NCBI GenBank assembly: GCA_020073165.1
Contig: JAIQFP010000015.1
Location: 1 to 64,000, forward strand
Source of the DNA: Terriglobia bacterium
GTDB lineage: Bacteria > Acidobacteriota > Terriglobia > Terriglobales > Acidobacteriaceae
Reading direction: 5' to 3'
Length of the DNA stretch: 64,000 bases
Shown here: piece after piece, positions 1 through 7,649 of the stretch
Numbering within the stretch: the stretch's first letter is position 1
Layout of the letters: each line of letters opens with the position of its first letter
Notes under the pieces: model-generated
The model's database searches: none
What the model was told of the DNA's origin: nothing
Seen by the model: only the letters and a program-made list of their open reading frames with translations
Translations under genes and position numbers: made by a program

Positions 1-194
1 ATCGTTGCTTTAGGTCCTTACGTCCTACTGTTTCGGAGTGCCTGGCGACAACCCGTAGATTCGAGGATTAGGAAGTTGTTTTATCGCTGGGCGGCAGCCT
101 GCTTTGTAGGATTGACGATCGCCCATTTCGTCGCTGATAGGGCGAGCTTCAGGTAGGCGCATCTACATGTACGACGCAAGCATCCTTCACGTAA

Positions 195-542
195 GATGGA
201 CGCACGTTTGTGGCCACGTTCACCGGCAAAGAACGGGATAGCGAATCTGGGTTGGACTATTTCGGGGCAAGATATCACGGAAGCTCCCTCGGGCGTTTCG
301 TGACTCCCGATCCGCTCTTGAGCAGCGGCCGTCCTTGGGCTCCTCAGACATGGAACCGATACGCGTATTCACAGAACAATCCGTTGAGGTATGTCGATCC
401 CAGCGGTCTATATGATTACGATGCGAACTGCAAGGAGGGCAGTGCTGGCAGTGCGTGCCGCCAAGACCAACAGCGGTTTGACAAGGTAGTCGCAAAGAGG
501 GAAATTCGGGGACAGACGGAACTGACCCCAATATCTGACTAG
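195..542 (+). pseudogene. Rhs/YD-repeat core C-terminal fragment
   Basis: The frame carries the hallmark end of Rhs-family proteins: FTGKERDSESGLDYFGARYH, then GRFVTPDP, then WNRYAYSQNNPLRYVDPSGL. In intact Rhs proteins this is the last part of the conserved shell before a variable C-terminal toxin. Here the frame is closed by a TAA at 192-194, so the several hundred preceding YD repeats are absent, and only about 40 residues follow the DPSG motif. The last codons run into intergenic-type sequence. A GTG at 210 could initiate translation, but no Shine-Dalgarno sequence is visible. Most likely a relic left by recombination; it may also continue a larger decayed Rhs locus to the left of the window. 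Confidence 0.8.
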
Positions 543-640
543 GGCGGGTGGCCCATCCTCGTTCTTGTTCTTGGGTTTGAAAAAGCATATCCCTCAACCA
601 CAAGGGGTGCCCCATCCTTGCGTTCTTTGCAAGGGTGGGA
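542..640. repeat. Palindromic intergenic repeat
   Basis: Two related stretches begin with a GGTGGCCCATCC-like or GGTGCCCCATCC-like core. The second folds into an 11-bp hairpin (611-621 paired with 629-639, one G-T pair, 7-nt loop). There is no U tract, so a terminator is unlikely; it looks like a dispersed REP-like element between the Rhs fragment and the tRNA. Confidence 0.5.
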
Positions 641-708
641 GGCAGCGGCACCGAATTCAGCGGCGATGGCACTCCTCTTGACCGTGGTAAACTGTACTTC
701 CGCACGCC

Positions 709-802
<94 letters not shown>

Positions 803-831
803 CTTACTCATAGAGTGGGACTTAGCTTTAA

Positions 832-1080
832 CTACTGCACCGTGCCCTTTGGGTTGCCCCCCTCATCTGGAGCACAAGTGGAGCACAATAAGGCTTCGGA
901 GAACTGCCTCATTGCTGCGATCGCATCGGGCGATGCGGTCTTGATGTAGTGGGTCTGAGTGGTTGCTACGTTGCTGTGCCGCAGAATTCGCTGGATCACC
1001 GAATCATCCACCCCCCAGGCGGTTCAGATTCGAAGCCAAGCCTCTGCGGAACCCGTGCCAGCCATGCCAGATTCAAGCGC
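832..1080 (-). pseudogene. Tyrosine recombinase (integrase) C-terminal remnant
   Basis: Translated on the minus strand, the segment shows the end of a phage-type integrase: WHGFRRGLASNLNRLG (box II H-x-x-R), then VDDSVIQRILRHSNVATTQ and THYIK with the nucleophile tyrosine, ending at a TAG (832-834). The box II part and the tyrosine part are in different frames, apparently through one extra G in a run of six. A second frame change lies just upstream near 1060, before the arm-binding and catalytic N-terminal parts, which are not recognisable. Catalytic arginine I is absent, so the gene is dead. Its position beside tRNA-Ser marks a degraded integrated element. Confidence 0.85.
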
Positions 1081-1380
1081 TTGCGGGGGCACCGCTAAGG
1101 AGGTTTTTGGGCAGGCCTGCCGCACTACGACAAATGCAGCGCGAACTAGAACTTCCCAGGGGTGAGCAGAGATCTCCGTCGGGAGTTTCAGGGCCAGAAA
1201 TTCATCGATGTGGTTGAACAAGCGCCCACGGTAAAACCCACTTCGTGTGACGCACGTCACAATCCCACGTGACCGTCGCCACTGCGTCCCCGTACATGAC
1301 TCCCCGAAAATGCCCGCCATCGGGTGTAGGGGCGCTTAGAAGCAAGCTGGATATTTAAGACTACTCAAGGAGGCGATGAG
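1081..1380. other. Intergenic region upstream of the electron-transfer locus
   Basis: No convincing gene is seen; the minus-strand open frame here is compositional and merges into the integrase remnant. The region contains the CRP/FNR-type palindrome at 1246-1261, a second inverted repeat GTCAC-N8-GTGAC overlapping it (about 1256-1273), and the strong Shine-Dalgarno AAGGAGG (1367-1373) of the next gene. Confidence 0.6.
1246..1261. promoter_or_regulatory. CRP/FNR-family operator-like palindrome
   Basis: TGTGA-CGCACG-TCACA matches the TGTGA-N6-TCACA consensus of CRP-type regulators at all ten core positions. It lies 120 bp before the start codon of the cytochrome-porin gene, a suitable distance for activation from upstream of a promoter. 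No CRP/FNR gene lies in the window, so the regulator is unknown. Confidence 0.5.
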
Positions 1381-2955
1381 ATGCACACGCGCCGTCGCGT
1401 TACCGCAAGTCTGTTTCTCCTGCTGGGGTTGTTTCTGCTCTCGGGCAGCAGCTACGCAATTCCCGCATTTTCCCGTCAATATGGCACCTCGTGCAGTACC
1501 TGCCATGTGGACTTTCCCAAGCTCAATGATTTTGGCAAGGCTTTCAAAGATGCCGGATTCAAGTTTCCCAAGGATGACGAAACTTTCATCAAGATTCCTC
1601 CAGTGATGCTGGGGGCGCCAGCGCAGAAGGATCTGTGGCCGCACACGATTTTCCCCGGGACCATCCCGGGCTTGCCGCCGATCGGGTTGCGCTTCAATAC
1701 GTTTTTCCAGGTAGTCGGCAACAACCGGAACAATTTCAACGCGCAACTTCCGGGAGATCCCACGGCGCCGTTCATTCCCCGCACCGACTTTCAGTCCGGT
1801 CTGTTCAGCATCTTCATGGCGGGCAACTTCGGCAGTGACATTGCCTTCTGGGTGGATGACGATCTCAGCGTAGGCGGTTCTGGCGCCGATGGTGGGCTGG
1901 GCGACGGGTACCTGAAGTTCGTCAACATCGGACGCTTCCTCAAACTGCCCACCGATGCCCTCAGTATGCGGATAGGACAGTTCGAACTGGATCTGCCGTT
2001 CAGCCCGGCGCGCAGCTGGAACCTGAGCGGGTGGGACATCTATGACCAGGCGAACATTGGCGCCATGAACGGGTTATTTGGAAGACAGGAGAACGTGAAT
2101 AACGCGTTTGCGTTGTCCAATGCAGCCCAGGGGGTGGAGTTCAGCGGGGGCCATCAATACCGCGGCTATCACTACTCGATCGCCTTCATAAACCAGAATA
2201 CTGGCGGCACCCCCGGCAGCGGGAACAATGTTCCACCGGAGGTGACCTATACCTCCGACTCCAACTTCAAGGACATCTACGCGCGCCTTTCCTATCGCTT
2301 CAACCTGGAACGCGATCCTGCCAGCCGCAATGAGATTCAGGCGGCGGGAGCGACCGGTCCTCGTGACCATACCTATCTGAGCGTCGGAGGCTTGTACTTC
2401 TATGGCCGTTCGGTGCAGCGGTTCCAGGGGCAGGACGCCGCGGGAGTGCCAGTGGTGCTGACGGCGCGCGAGCCTTTCTATCGCGTGGGTGGCGATTTCA
2501 GCTTCAACTACCGCACCTTCAACCTGTTCGGACAGTTCATTTACGGGCGCGACCAGAACCTGCTGCCGGTGCTGCCTCCGGAGTTTGAGTTTCCTTCGGG
2601 CTTTACCAAGGGAAGTCCGGCGCATTTCAGCGGCGGCTTTCTGGAAGCAGACTACCTGGCATACCCGTGGCTGATGTTGATCATGCGATGGGACCAGGTG
2701 AAGTCGACCGCCGACCTGCTCAACGGGGTGGGCACGACACCGGACGATTCCGTTGCACCATTCGCCTCGCCATTCCATTCCACGCGAAATCGCTTCACAC
2801 CGGGAGTACAATTCCTGGTTCACGCCAATATTAAGGCATCGTTTGAGTACCAGATTCGGCCACAGCAGATTGTGTTCGAACAGGGAAGCAATGTCCCGCT
2901 TACCAATCCATTTCGCACTAACTCGGCCGTCGCAGGATTGGAGTGGGTTTACTAG
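1381..2955 (+). CDS. Cyc2-like fused monohaem cytochrome c-porin
   Basis: A 524-residue exported protein. Residues 1-26 form a signal peptide ending in SSYA. A single c-type haem motif follows at once (C38-S-T-C41-H42) in the context RQYGTSCSTCHVDFPKLND, then FGKAFKDAGFKF. The remaining 450 residues alternate polar and aromatic residues with many Gly/Asn turns and end in GLEWVY, a typical outer-membrane barrel terminus with a final aromatic. Short N-terminal haem domain plus large porin is the architecture of Cyc2, the outer-membrane cytochrome of Fe(II) oxidisers, and 524 residues is close to that family. The start is fixed by AAGGAGG seven bases upstream. A terminator and a cupredoxin gene follow. 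Similar monohaem porins of unknown function also exist, so iron oxidation is inference; outer-membrane electron transfer is the safer claim. Confidence 0.75.
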   Translation: MHTRRRVTASLFLLLGLFLLSGSSYAIPAFSRQYGTSCSTCHVDFPKLNDFGKAFKDAGFKFPKDDETFIKIPPVMLGAPAQKDLWPHTIFPGTIPGLPPIGLRFNTFFQVVGNNRNNFNAQLPGDPTAPFIPRTDFQSGLFSIFMAGNFGSDIAFWVDDDLSVGGSGADGGLGDGYLKFVNIGRFLKLPTDALSMRIGQFELDLPFSPARSWNLSGWDIYDQANIGAMNGLFGRQENVNNAFALSNAAQGVEFSGGHQYRGYHYSIAFINQNTGGTPGSGNNVPPEVTYTSDSNFKDIYARLSYRFNLERDPASRNEIQAAGATGPRDHTYLSVGGLYFYGRSVQRFQGQDAAGVPVVLTAREPFYRVGGDFSFNYRTFNLFGQFIYGRDQNLLPVLPPEFEFPSGFTKGSPAHFSGGFLEADYLAYPWLMLIMRWDQVKSTADLLNGVGTTPDDSVAPFASPFHSTRNRFTPGVQFLVHANIKASFEYQIRPQQIVFEQGSNVPLTNPFRTNSAVAGLEWVY

Positions 2956-2957
2956 AT

Positions 2958-2981
2958 GGGGAGGCAACCCTCCCCTTTTTT
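2958..2981 (+). terminator. Rho-independent terminator
   Basis: A perfect 7-bp stem GGGGAGG/CCTCCCC (2958-2964, 2969-2975) with loop CAAC is followed by six T. It starts two bases after the cytochrome-porin stop codon. It may attenuate read-through into the cupredoxin gene rather than fully separate the two. Confidence 0.85.
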
Positions 2982-2999
2982 CTTAGAACAGGAGAGATG

Positions 3000-3581
3000 A
3001 TGAAACGCAATGTCCTGATTGCAATCGTAGTGGTGGCAGCACTCACGGTGGCAGCAAATGCCGGCACCATCAGTGGGAAGGTGTCCGGCGTAGCCGGAGA
3101 GTCGGTGGTGTATGTCGATACAATCGCTGGCAAGACCTTTCCCACGCCGGCCCAACATCCCCTCATAGACCAGAAAGGCCTGCTCTTCCAGCCACACATC
3201 ACGGTGATACAGGCAGGCACGACGGTAGATTTTCTGAATAGCGATGCCGTCGCCCACAATGTCTTCTGGCCCTCCGTTGGTGGCAACAAGAAACTGACCC
3301 ACAACCTGGGCACGTGGCCGAAAGGAGAGAAGCGCTCTTTCAAGTTCGACAATCCCGGAGCAGTCCCCCTGTTGTGCAACGTGCACCCGGAGATGGCGGG
3401 CTACGTCGTTGTCTCGCCAACCCCGTACTATGCCCTGACCGACAAGTCGGGAGCGTACAAGATCGAGAACGTTCCCGATGGCAGCTACAGCGTAACCGCG
3501 TGGCATGAAGGCGCCAAGAACCAGTCCAAGCCGTTGACGGTTTCTGGCGACACCAAGGCGGATTTCACCCTGAGCAAGTAA
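3000..3581 (+). CDS. Periplasmic cupredoxin with carboxypeptidase-regulatory-like domain
   Basis: A 193-residue protein with a signal peptide (residues 1-21, ending ANA). The central domain is a cupredoxin. H86 lies in AHNVFWP, and C126-N-V-H129-P-E-M132 gives the C-x2-H-x2-M ligand loop of amicyanin (compare C-x2-H-x4-M in plastocyanin), so a type 1 blue copper site is expected. Residues about 143-193 (LTDKSGAYKIENVPDGSY) resemble a carboxypeptidase-regulatory-like beta-sandwich. ATGs occur at 2997 and 3000; AGGAG at 2990-2994 fits 3000 better. Lying between a cytochrome-porin and a cytochrome bc-type cluster, it is a good candidate for a soluble periplasmic electron shuttle, a position analogous to rusticyanin in acidophilic iron oxidisers. 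The partner proteins are inferred from context only. Confidence 0.85.
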   Translation: MKRNVLIAIVVVAALTVAANAGTISGKVSGVAGESVVYVDTIAGKTFPTPAQHPLIDQKGLLFQPHITVIQAGTTVDFLNSDAVAHNVFWPSVGGNKKLTHNLGTWPKGEKRSFKFDNPGAVPLLCNVHPEMAGYVVVSPTPYYALTDKSGAYKIENVPDGSYSVTAWHEGAKNQSKPLTVSGDTKADFTLSK

Positions 3582-3584
3582 GGA

Positions 3585-3621
3585 GTGGGGGAGCGGTGGC
3601 CTCCTCCGCTCCCCACTTTTT
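3585..3621 (+). terminator. Rho-independent terminator
   Basis: GTGGGGGAGCGG (3585-3596) pairs with CCGCTCCCCAC (3606-3616) with one bulged G, then TTTTTC follows. It lies directly after the cupredoxin stop codon, so the downstream flavoprotein-bc cluster probably has its own promoter in 3622-3677. Confidence 0.8.
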
Positions 3622-3677
3622 CTCAACTGATCACAGACTTCCACACGGGTATGCGGTAAGAAACTGGCTCGACCTTC

Positions 3678-5663
3678 ATGCTCAAACGCTACAAAAACAA
3701 GAAAGTAGATCGGGATTGGTTGAACACCAACTTTCCCTGCATGATGGCGTGCCCGGCCCATACCAACGCCGGCCGCTATGTAGCGCTGATCGCAGAAGGC
3801 CGCTTCGAAGAGGCCTACAAGTTTGCCCGCGACCCCAATCCACTGGCCAGCATCTGCGGGCGGGTCTGCGCTCATCCTTGCGAAACCGCGTGCCGCCGTG
3901 GCGAAATCGACCGTCCCATCGCCATTCGCGCCCTCAAACGGTTCCTCACCGAGCGCTATGGCCCGGAATCCAAGCATCCGTTGGACATCAATGCCGGCCG
4001 CGGTCAACAAGAGCTCGGTTTCAAAGTGGCCGTGGTGGGTGGCGGGCCAGTGGGTTTAGCGGCTGCGCATGACCTGGCCCTCATGGGCTATTCAGTCACC
4101 ATCTTCGAAGCCGCTCCGGTGGCGGGCGGCATGCTGTACCTCGGCATCCCCGAATATCGTTTGCCGCGTGACGTGGTGGAAGCGCAAGTCCGGGAGATTC
4201 TCGAGACCGGCGACATCACTCTCAAGCTGAACCAGGCTGCCGGGCGTGACTTCATCATTTCTGACTTGCGGCGTCAGGGTTTCGACGCCGTGCTCCTGGC
4301 GGTGGGCGCACAACGCAGCCGTGATTTGACCATTCCTGGCGTGGACCTTGACGGAGTTCACAAGGGCATCGACTTTCTGCTCAACGTGAACCTGGGTTAC
4401 AAGTTCACCATCGGGAAGAAAGTGATTGTCATCGGCGGCGGCAACGTGGCCATGGACGTGGCGCGTTCGGCAGCGCGCGAGGTGGTGCGCCAGCACGTAG
4501 CTGGAGTGGAGGATGCGGAGCCATCGCTGGAAAACGTGAGCGCGGTCGCGGCGCGGGAAATGGTGGACGTCTCCCTCTCGGCTTTGCGGTTGGGAGCGCA
4601 GGAAGTGCATCTGGTCTGCCTGGAGAAACGGGACGAGATGCCGGCGGCGCTGGAAGAGATTGAAGAGGCGGAGGGGGAAGGCATCATCATGCATCCCGGC
4701 CTGGGCCCCAAGCGCATGATTGGCAAGGACGGCAGAGTCGTAGCGCTGGAGACGCTGACCACCAAGTGGGTGTTCGACCAGAACAAGCGCTTCAATCCGG
4801 CTTTCTACGAGGGCAGTGAAACCCAACTGGAATGCGACACCATCATCATGGCCATTGGTCAGGCGCCCCGGTTGGATTTTCTGAAGCCGGAAGATGGCGT
4901 GGAGATTTCGCCGCGCGGGCTGATTGCGGTGAATCCTCAAACCCTGATGACCTCAGCGGCCGGCATCTTTGCCGGAGGCGATTGCGTGTTCGGCCCGCGC
5001 TTGATTATCGACAGCGTGGCCGACGGCAAGCGCGCCGCCGTCGGAATCGATGAATTCCTTCGCGGTCACAAGCATCCCGAGCCGCTGGTTGAAGTGGAAG
5101 TCTTCAAGCGCCACAGCATGCCGCTGGAGTTGCTGGACCTGGTGCGCCCGCCGATCCCCATGGTGCCGCTCGAGCGCCGCACCGGCGTAACCGAGGTGGA
5201 AGTCGGCTACGACACGCAGACCGCGATGGCAGAAGCCCAGCGCTGCCTGCACTGCTGGGTGAACACGATTTTCGAGGGCAGTCCGGAAGACGGCAGCATG
5301 TGCATCCTGTGTGGGGGATGTGTGGACGTGTGTCCGGAGAACTGCCTGCAACTGGTTTCGCTCGACCGCATCGCCTTCGAACCGGAAACCGTACAGCAGA
5401 TCCGCGAAAACCAGGAATTATTCGGCGTGGAACTGGACGAGGTGAAAGCCGACGAACTCGGCGTGGTGACCGGCTCGGCCATGCTGAAGGATGAGACGCG
5501 CTGCATCCGCTGCGGCCTGTGCGCAGCCCGCTGCCCGGTCGGAACCATCACCATGGAGTCCTACAACCTGGTTCCCGCAGAGCCCACCGGACTGATTTCC
5601 GTCGAAGCCATTGATGCGGGCGTCAGAGCCAGAGTGCCGGTCGCAGGAGGGACCCCGAAGTAG
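3678..5663 (+). CDS. GltD-like NAD(P)H oxidoreductase with 4Fe-4S ferredoxin domain
   Basis: A 661-residue cytoplasmic flavoprotein of the glutamate-synthase-small-subunit type. The N-terminal Fe-S domain has cysteines C21, C25, C60, C64, C68 and C72. A FAD-binding motif VVGGGPVGLAAA lies at about 119-130 and a NAD(P)H-binding motif VIGGGNVAMD at about 251-260. The C-terminal third adds two 4Fe-4S motifs, CILCGGCVDVCPENC (about 541) and CIRCGLCAARCPVG (about 609), absent from ordinary GltD. It is followed after 2 bp by the Rieske gene, so it belongs to the bc operon rather than to ammonia assimilation. Comparable NAD(P) oxidoreductase-like subunits accompany Rieske/cytochrome b complexes in some other phyla, notably anammox planctomycetes. 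Probable role: moving electrons between NAD(P)H or ferredoxin and the quinone/bc complex, direction unknown. The SD before the ATG is weak. Confidence 0.8.
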   Translation: MLKRYKNKKVDRDWLNTNFPCMMACPAHTNAGRYVALIAEGRFEEAYKFARDPNPLASICGRVCAHPCETACRRGEIDRPIAIRALKRFLTERYGPESKHPLDINAGRGQQELGFKVAVVGGGPVGLAAAHDLALMGYSVTIFEAAPVAGGMLYLGIPEYRLPRDVVEAQVREILETGDITLKLNQAAGRDFIISDLRRQGFDAVLLAVGAQRSRDLTIPGVDLDGVHKGIDFLLNVNLGYKFTIGKKVIVIGGGNVAMDVARSAAREVVRQHVAGVEDAEPSLENVSAVAAREMVDVSLSALRLGAQEVHLVCLEKRDEMPAALEEIEEAEGEGIIMHPGLGPKRMIGKDGRVVALETLTTKWVFDQNKRFNPAFYEGSETQLECDTIIMAIGQAPRLDFLKPEDGVEISPRGLIAVNPQTLMTSAAGIFAGGDCVFGPRLIIDSVADGKRAAVGIDEFLRGHKHPEPLVEVEVFKRHSMPLELLDLVRPPIPMVPLERRTGVTEVEVGYDTQTAMAEAQRCLHCWVNTIFEGSPEDGSMCILCGGCVDVCPENCLQLVSLDRIAFEPETVQQIRENQELFGVELDEVKADELGVVTGSAMLKDETRCIRCGLCAARCPVGTITMESYNLVPAEPTGLISVEAIDAGVRARVPVAGGTPK

Positions 5664-5665
5664 CC

Positions 5666-6148
5666 ATGCCGGAAGAAAAACAAGTGATCGAATCCAACGA
5701 ATTCAATCGGCGCGAGTTCTTTGTCAAGCTGGGCCTCGGATCGCTGAGCATTGCTGCCTGTGGCACGGCGGTGTTTGCCTACCAGTTTCTATCGCCCAAC
5801 GTGCTGTTCGAGCCCTCCCCCATCGTCAATGCGGGCAAGCCGGGAAGTTATCCCGAGGACTCGGTCACGCTGGATGTGAACTCGGGCATTTATCTGATCC
5901 ACGCCAAGGAGGGATTCTTCGCCCTGAGTGCGGTGTGCACTCACCTCGGCTGCCTGACCGCATGGAAGCCGGAACTCGGCATCATTGCCTGCCCCTGCCA
6001 CGGCAGCAAATTCAAACGCGACGGAGAAAAGATCGAAGGTCCGGCCCCCAAGCCTCTGCCCTGGCTGAGGACCTGGGTCAGCGACGAGGGTGACCTGATG
6101 GTGGACCGTTCGGTGACGGTTCGTCCCATGGAGTTTGTGAGGGTTTGA
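5666..6148 (+). CDS. Rieske [2Fe-2S] protein of a cytochrome bc complex
   Basis: A 160-residue protein. Both Rieske boxes are intact: C91-T-H93-L-G-C96 and C109-P-C111-H112-G-S, giving two cysteine and two histidine ligands and the disulphide pair. The N terminus NRREFF followed by a hydrophobic stretch (about 20-42) is a Tat-type signal anchor, so the protein is probably exported folded and stays membrane-anchored; a tatA gene is present at 51.3 kb. It oxidises quinol at the Qo site and passes electrons to a cytochrome c. The start lies 2 bp after the flavoprotein stop, and its own stop nearly touches the cytochrome b start, so translational coupling is likely. Confidence 0.95.
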   Translation: MPEEKQVIESNEFNRREFFVKLGLGSLSIAACGTAVFAYQFLSPNVLFEPSPIVNAGKPGSYPEDSVTLDVNSGIYLIHAKEGFFALSAVCTHLGCLTAWKPELGIIACPCHGSKFKRDGEKIEGPAPKPLPWLRTWVSDEGDLMVDRSVTVRPMEFVRV

Positions 6149-6150
6149 GC

Positions 6151-6942
6151 ATGGCCAAGACAATCGGCAACTATTTCGACGAGCTGCGCGGCACCCGGGT
6201 CTGGCGCTCGGTATTCCGCGGCGGGACTGGTTCCAGCACCTTGCGCCGTTCGCTGGCCATTCAACAGAACGTATTCCTGCATCTGTTCTCCACCAAGGTG
6301 CGGCGGCGCATGGTCGGCCTCAGCGCCACTTGGTATCTGGGTACGCTCACCTTCGGAACGTTTCTCATCCTGGTCGTTACCGGCATCCTGCTGATGCTCT
6401 ATTACCACCCTTCAGTGCCGCAAGCCTACGCCGACATGAAGGACCTGCAGTTCGTAGTTTCTTCGGGATTGTTCTTGCGCAACCTGCACCGCTGGTCGGC
6501 GCACGCCATGGTGTTCCTCGTGTTTGCGCACATGTTCAAGGTGTTCTACCGGGGGGCGTACCGTCCACCGCGCGAGTTCAACTGGGTGATTGGGATCATC
6601 CTGCTGCTGGTTACTTTGTTCTTGAGCTACACCGGCTACCTGCTGCCCTGGGACCAGCTGGCGTTCTGGGCTATCACCGTGGGATCGAACATTGCTTCAG
6701 CCGTGCCGCTGTTCGGAAACAAGATTCACTTCCTCATGCTGGGCGGAAACCTGGTCAACGCCAACGCCCTGCTGCGTTTTTATGTGCTGCACTGCATGAT
6801 TCTGCCACTGACAGCGATCCTGTTTATTGCCATCCATTTCTGGCGCATTCGCAAGGACGGCGGCTTGTACGCGCAACAGAGCGAGCCTAAGACTCTCGCA
6901 GCCCGAGCTGCGGGATCCGCAGCGGCGAAGGGGGCGCAATAG
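6151..6942 (+). CDS. Cytochrome b N-terminal (b6-type) subunit
   Basis: A 263-residue integral membrane protein with about four helices. The haem ligand pairs are visible: H-x13-H in [16 protein letters not shown], and a second pair with 14 residues between the histidines ending [13 protein letters not shown]. The x13/x14 spacing is that of b6f-type cytochromes b. TGYLLPWDQ is the usual motif of the cd-helix region. The C-terminal half lies in the next gene, so cytochrome b is split as in b6f complexes. ATG 6151 is chosen, with GAGGG at 6139-6143; a TTG at 6145 is possible. The Rieske gene ends 2 bp before and subunit IV starts 2 bp after. Confidence 0.93.
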   Translation: MAKTIGNYFDELRGTRVWRSVFRGGTGSSTLRRSLAIQQNVFLHLFSTKVRRRMVGLSATWYLGTLTFGTFLILVVTGILLMLYYHPSVPQAYADMKDLQFVVSSGLFLRNLHRWSAHAMVFLVFAHMFKVFYRGAYRPPREFNWVIGIILLLVTLFLSYTGYLLPWDQLAFWAITVGSNIASAVPLFGNKIHFLMLGGNLVNANALLRFYVLHCMILPLTAILFIAIHFWRIRKDGGLYAQQSEPKTLAARAAGSAAAKGAQ

Positions 6943-6944
6943 CC

Positions 6945-7649
6945 ATGACCGACCCGAAGGATTTCATCGCCGGCACGGATTCCAACGCCCGCAAGTCGCC
7001 GACGCGAGTGGTGTTCGTCACCCGCCGCACCTCGGCGCAGGTCAAGGTGACCGACGAAGATCAGTTGCAGACCTATCCGGAAGTTTTGTTCCGTGCAGCG
7101 GTTGCCATCGAAGTGCTGGGCATCGTGCTGGTTTTGATCTCTCTGCTGTTCAATGCTCCCCTGGAGGGACTCGCTGATCCTTCGCACACTCCCAATCCCG
7201 CCAAGGCGCCGTGGTACTTCCTCGGTTTGCAGGAGATGCTGCACTACTTTCCCCCGGTGGTTGCCGGGGTGCTGATTCCGACGCTGGTCGTCATCGCTCT
7301 GGTCGTCATCCCGTATTTCAACATCAACGTTGAGGCCGAAGGATTGTTCCTGAAGGACCGCGCGCGCCGTCTGCGGATCTTTTATGCAGTAGCGATCGGT
7401 CTTTCCGTGTTTCTGTTGTTCTTTGACGTGTATGTGGCGCTGGTGCCGACGCTGGTGGTCGCGGCCGTCATGCTGGTGGCAGCGAATAGTTCGCCGGAGT
7501 CGTCCTCGGCATTCCGGCGGTACCTTGCTTCCAAACCGCTTTCTTACTGGATCATGACCTGGTTCCTGGTCGTGTTGTTTGTGCTCACTGCCGTTGGAAC
7601 ATTTTTCCGTGGCCCGGGCTGGTCCTGGGTTTGGCCCTGGAGGAGCTAG
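6945..7649 (+). CDS. Cytochrome b C-terminal (subunit IV-like) protein
   Basis: A 234-residue membrane protein with four predicted helices. It contains HTPNPAKAPWYFLGLQEML, the subunit IV counterpart of the Qo-site PEWY region. APWY here replaces the glutamate of PEWY, as in several bacterial bc complexes, so proton handling at Qo may differ from the mitochondrial enzyme. Hydrophobic segments lie at about 48-68, 108-126, 145-165 and 200-220. It completes the split cytochrome b encoded 2 bp upstream. The next gene begins directly after its TAG. Confidence 0.9.
   Translation: MTDPKDFIAGTDSNARKSPTRVVFVTRRTSAQVKVTDEDQLQTYPEVLFRAAVAIEVLGIVLVLISLLFNAPLEGLADPSHTPNPAKAPWYFLGLQEMLHYFPPVVAGVLIPTLVVIALVVIPYFNINVEAEGLFLKDRARRLRIFYAVAIGLSVFLLFFDVYVALVPTLVVAAVMLVAANSSPESSSAFRRYLASKPLSYWIMTWFLVVLFVLTAVGTFFRGPGWSWVWPWRS

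Noticed and set aside
1024-1320. A 98-codon minus-strand frame near the integrase remnant
   Set aside because: Only its end overlaps decayed integrase sequence in the wrong frame; the rest has no recognisable features.
3678-5663. Glutamate synthase small subunit (gltD)
   Set aside because: There is no gltB nearby, the protein has two additional C-terminal 4Fe-4S motifs and it is coupled to Rieske/cytochrome b genes.
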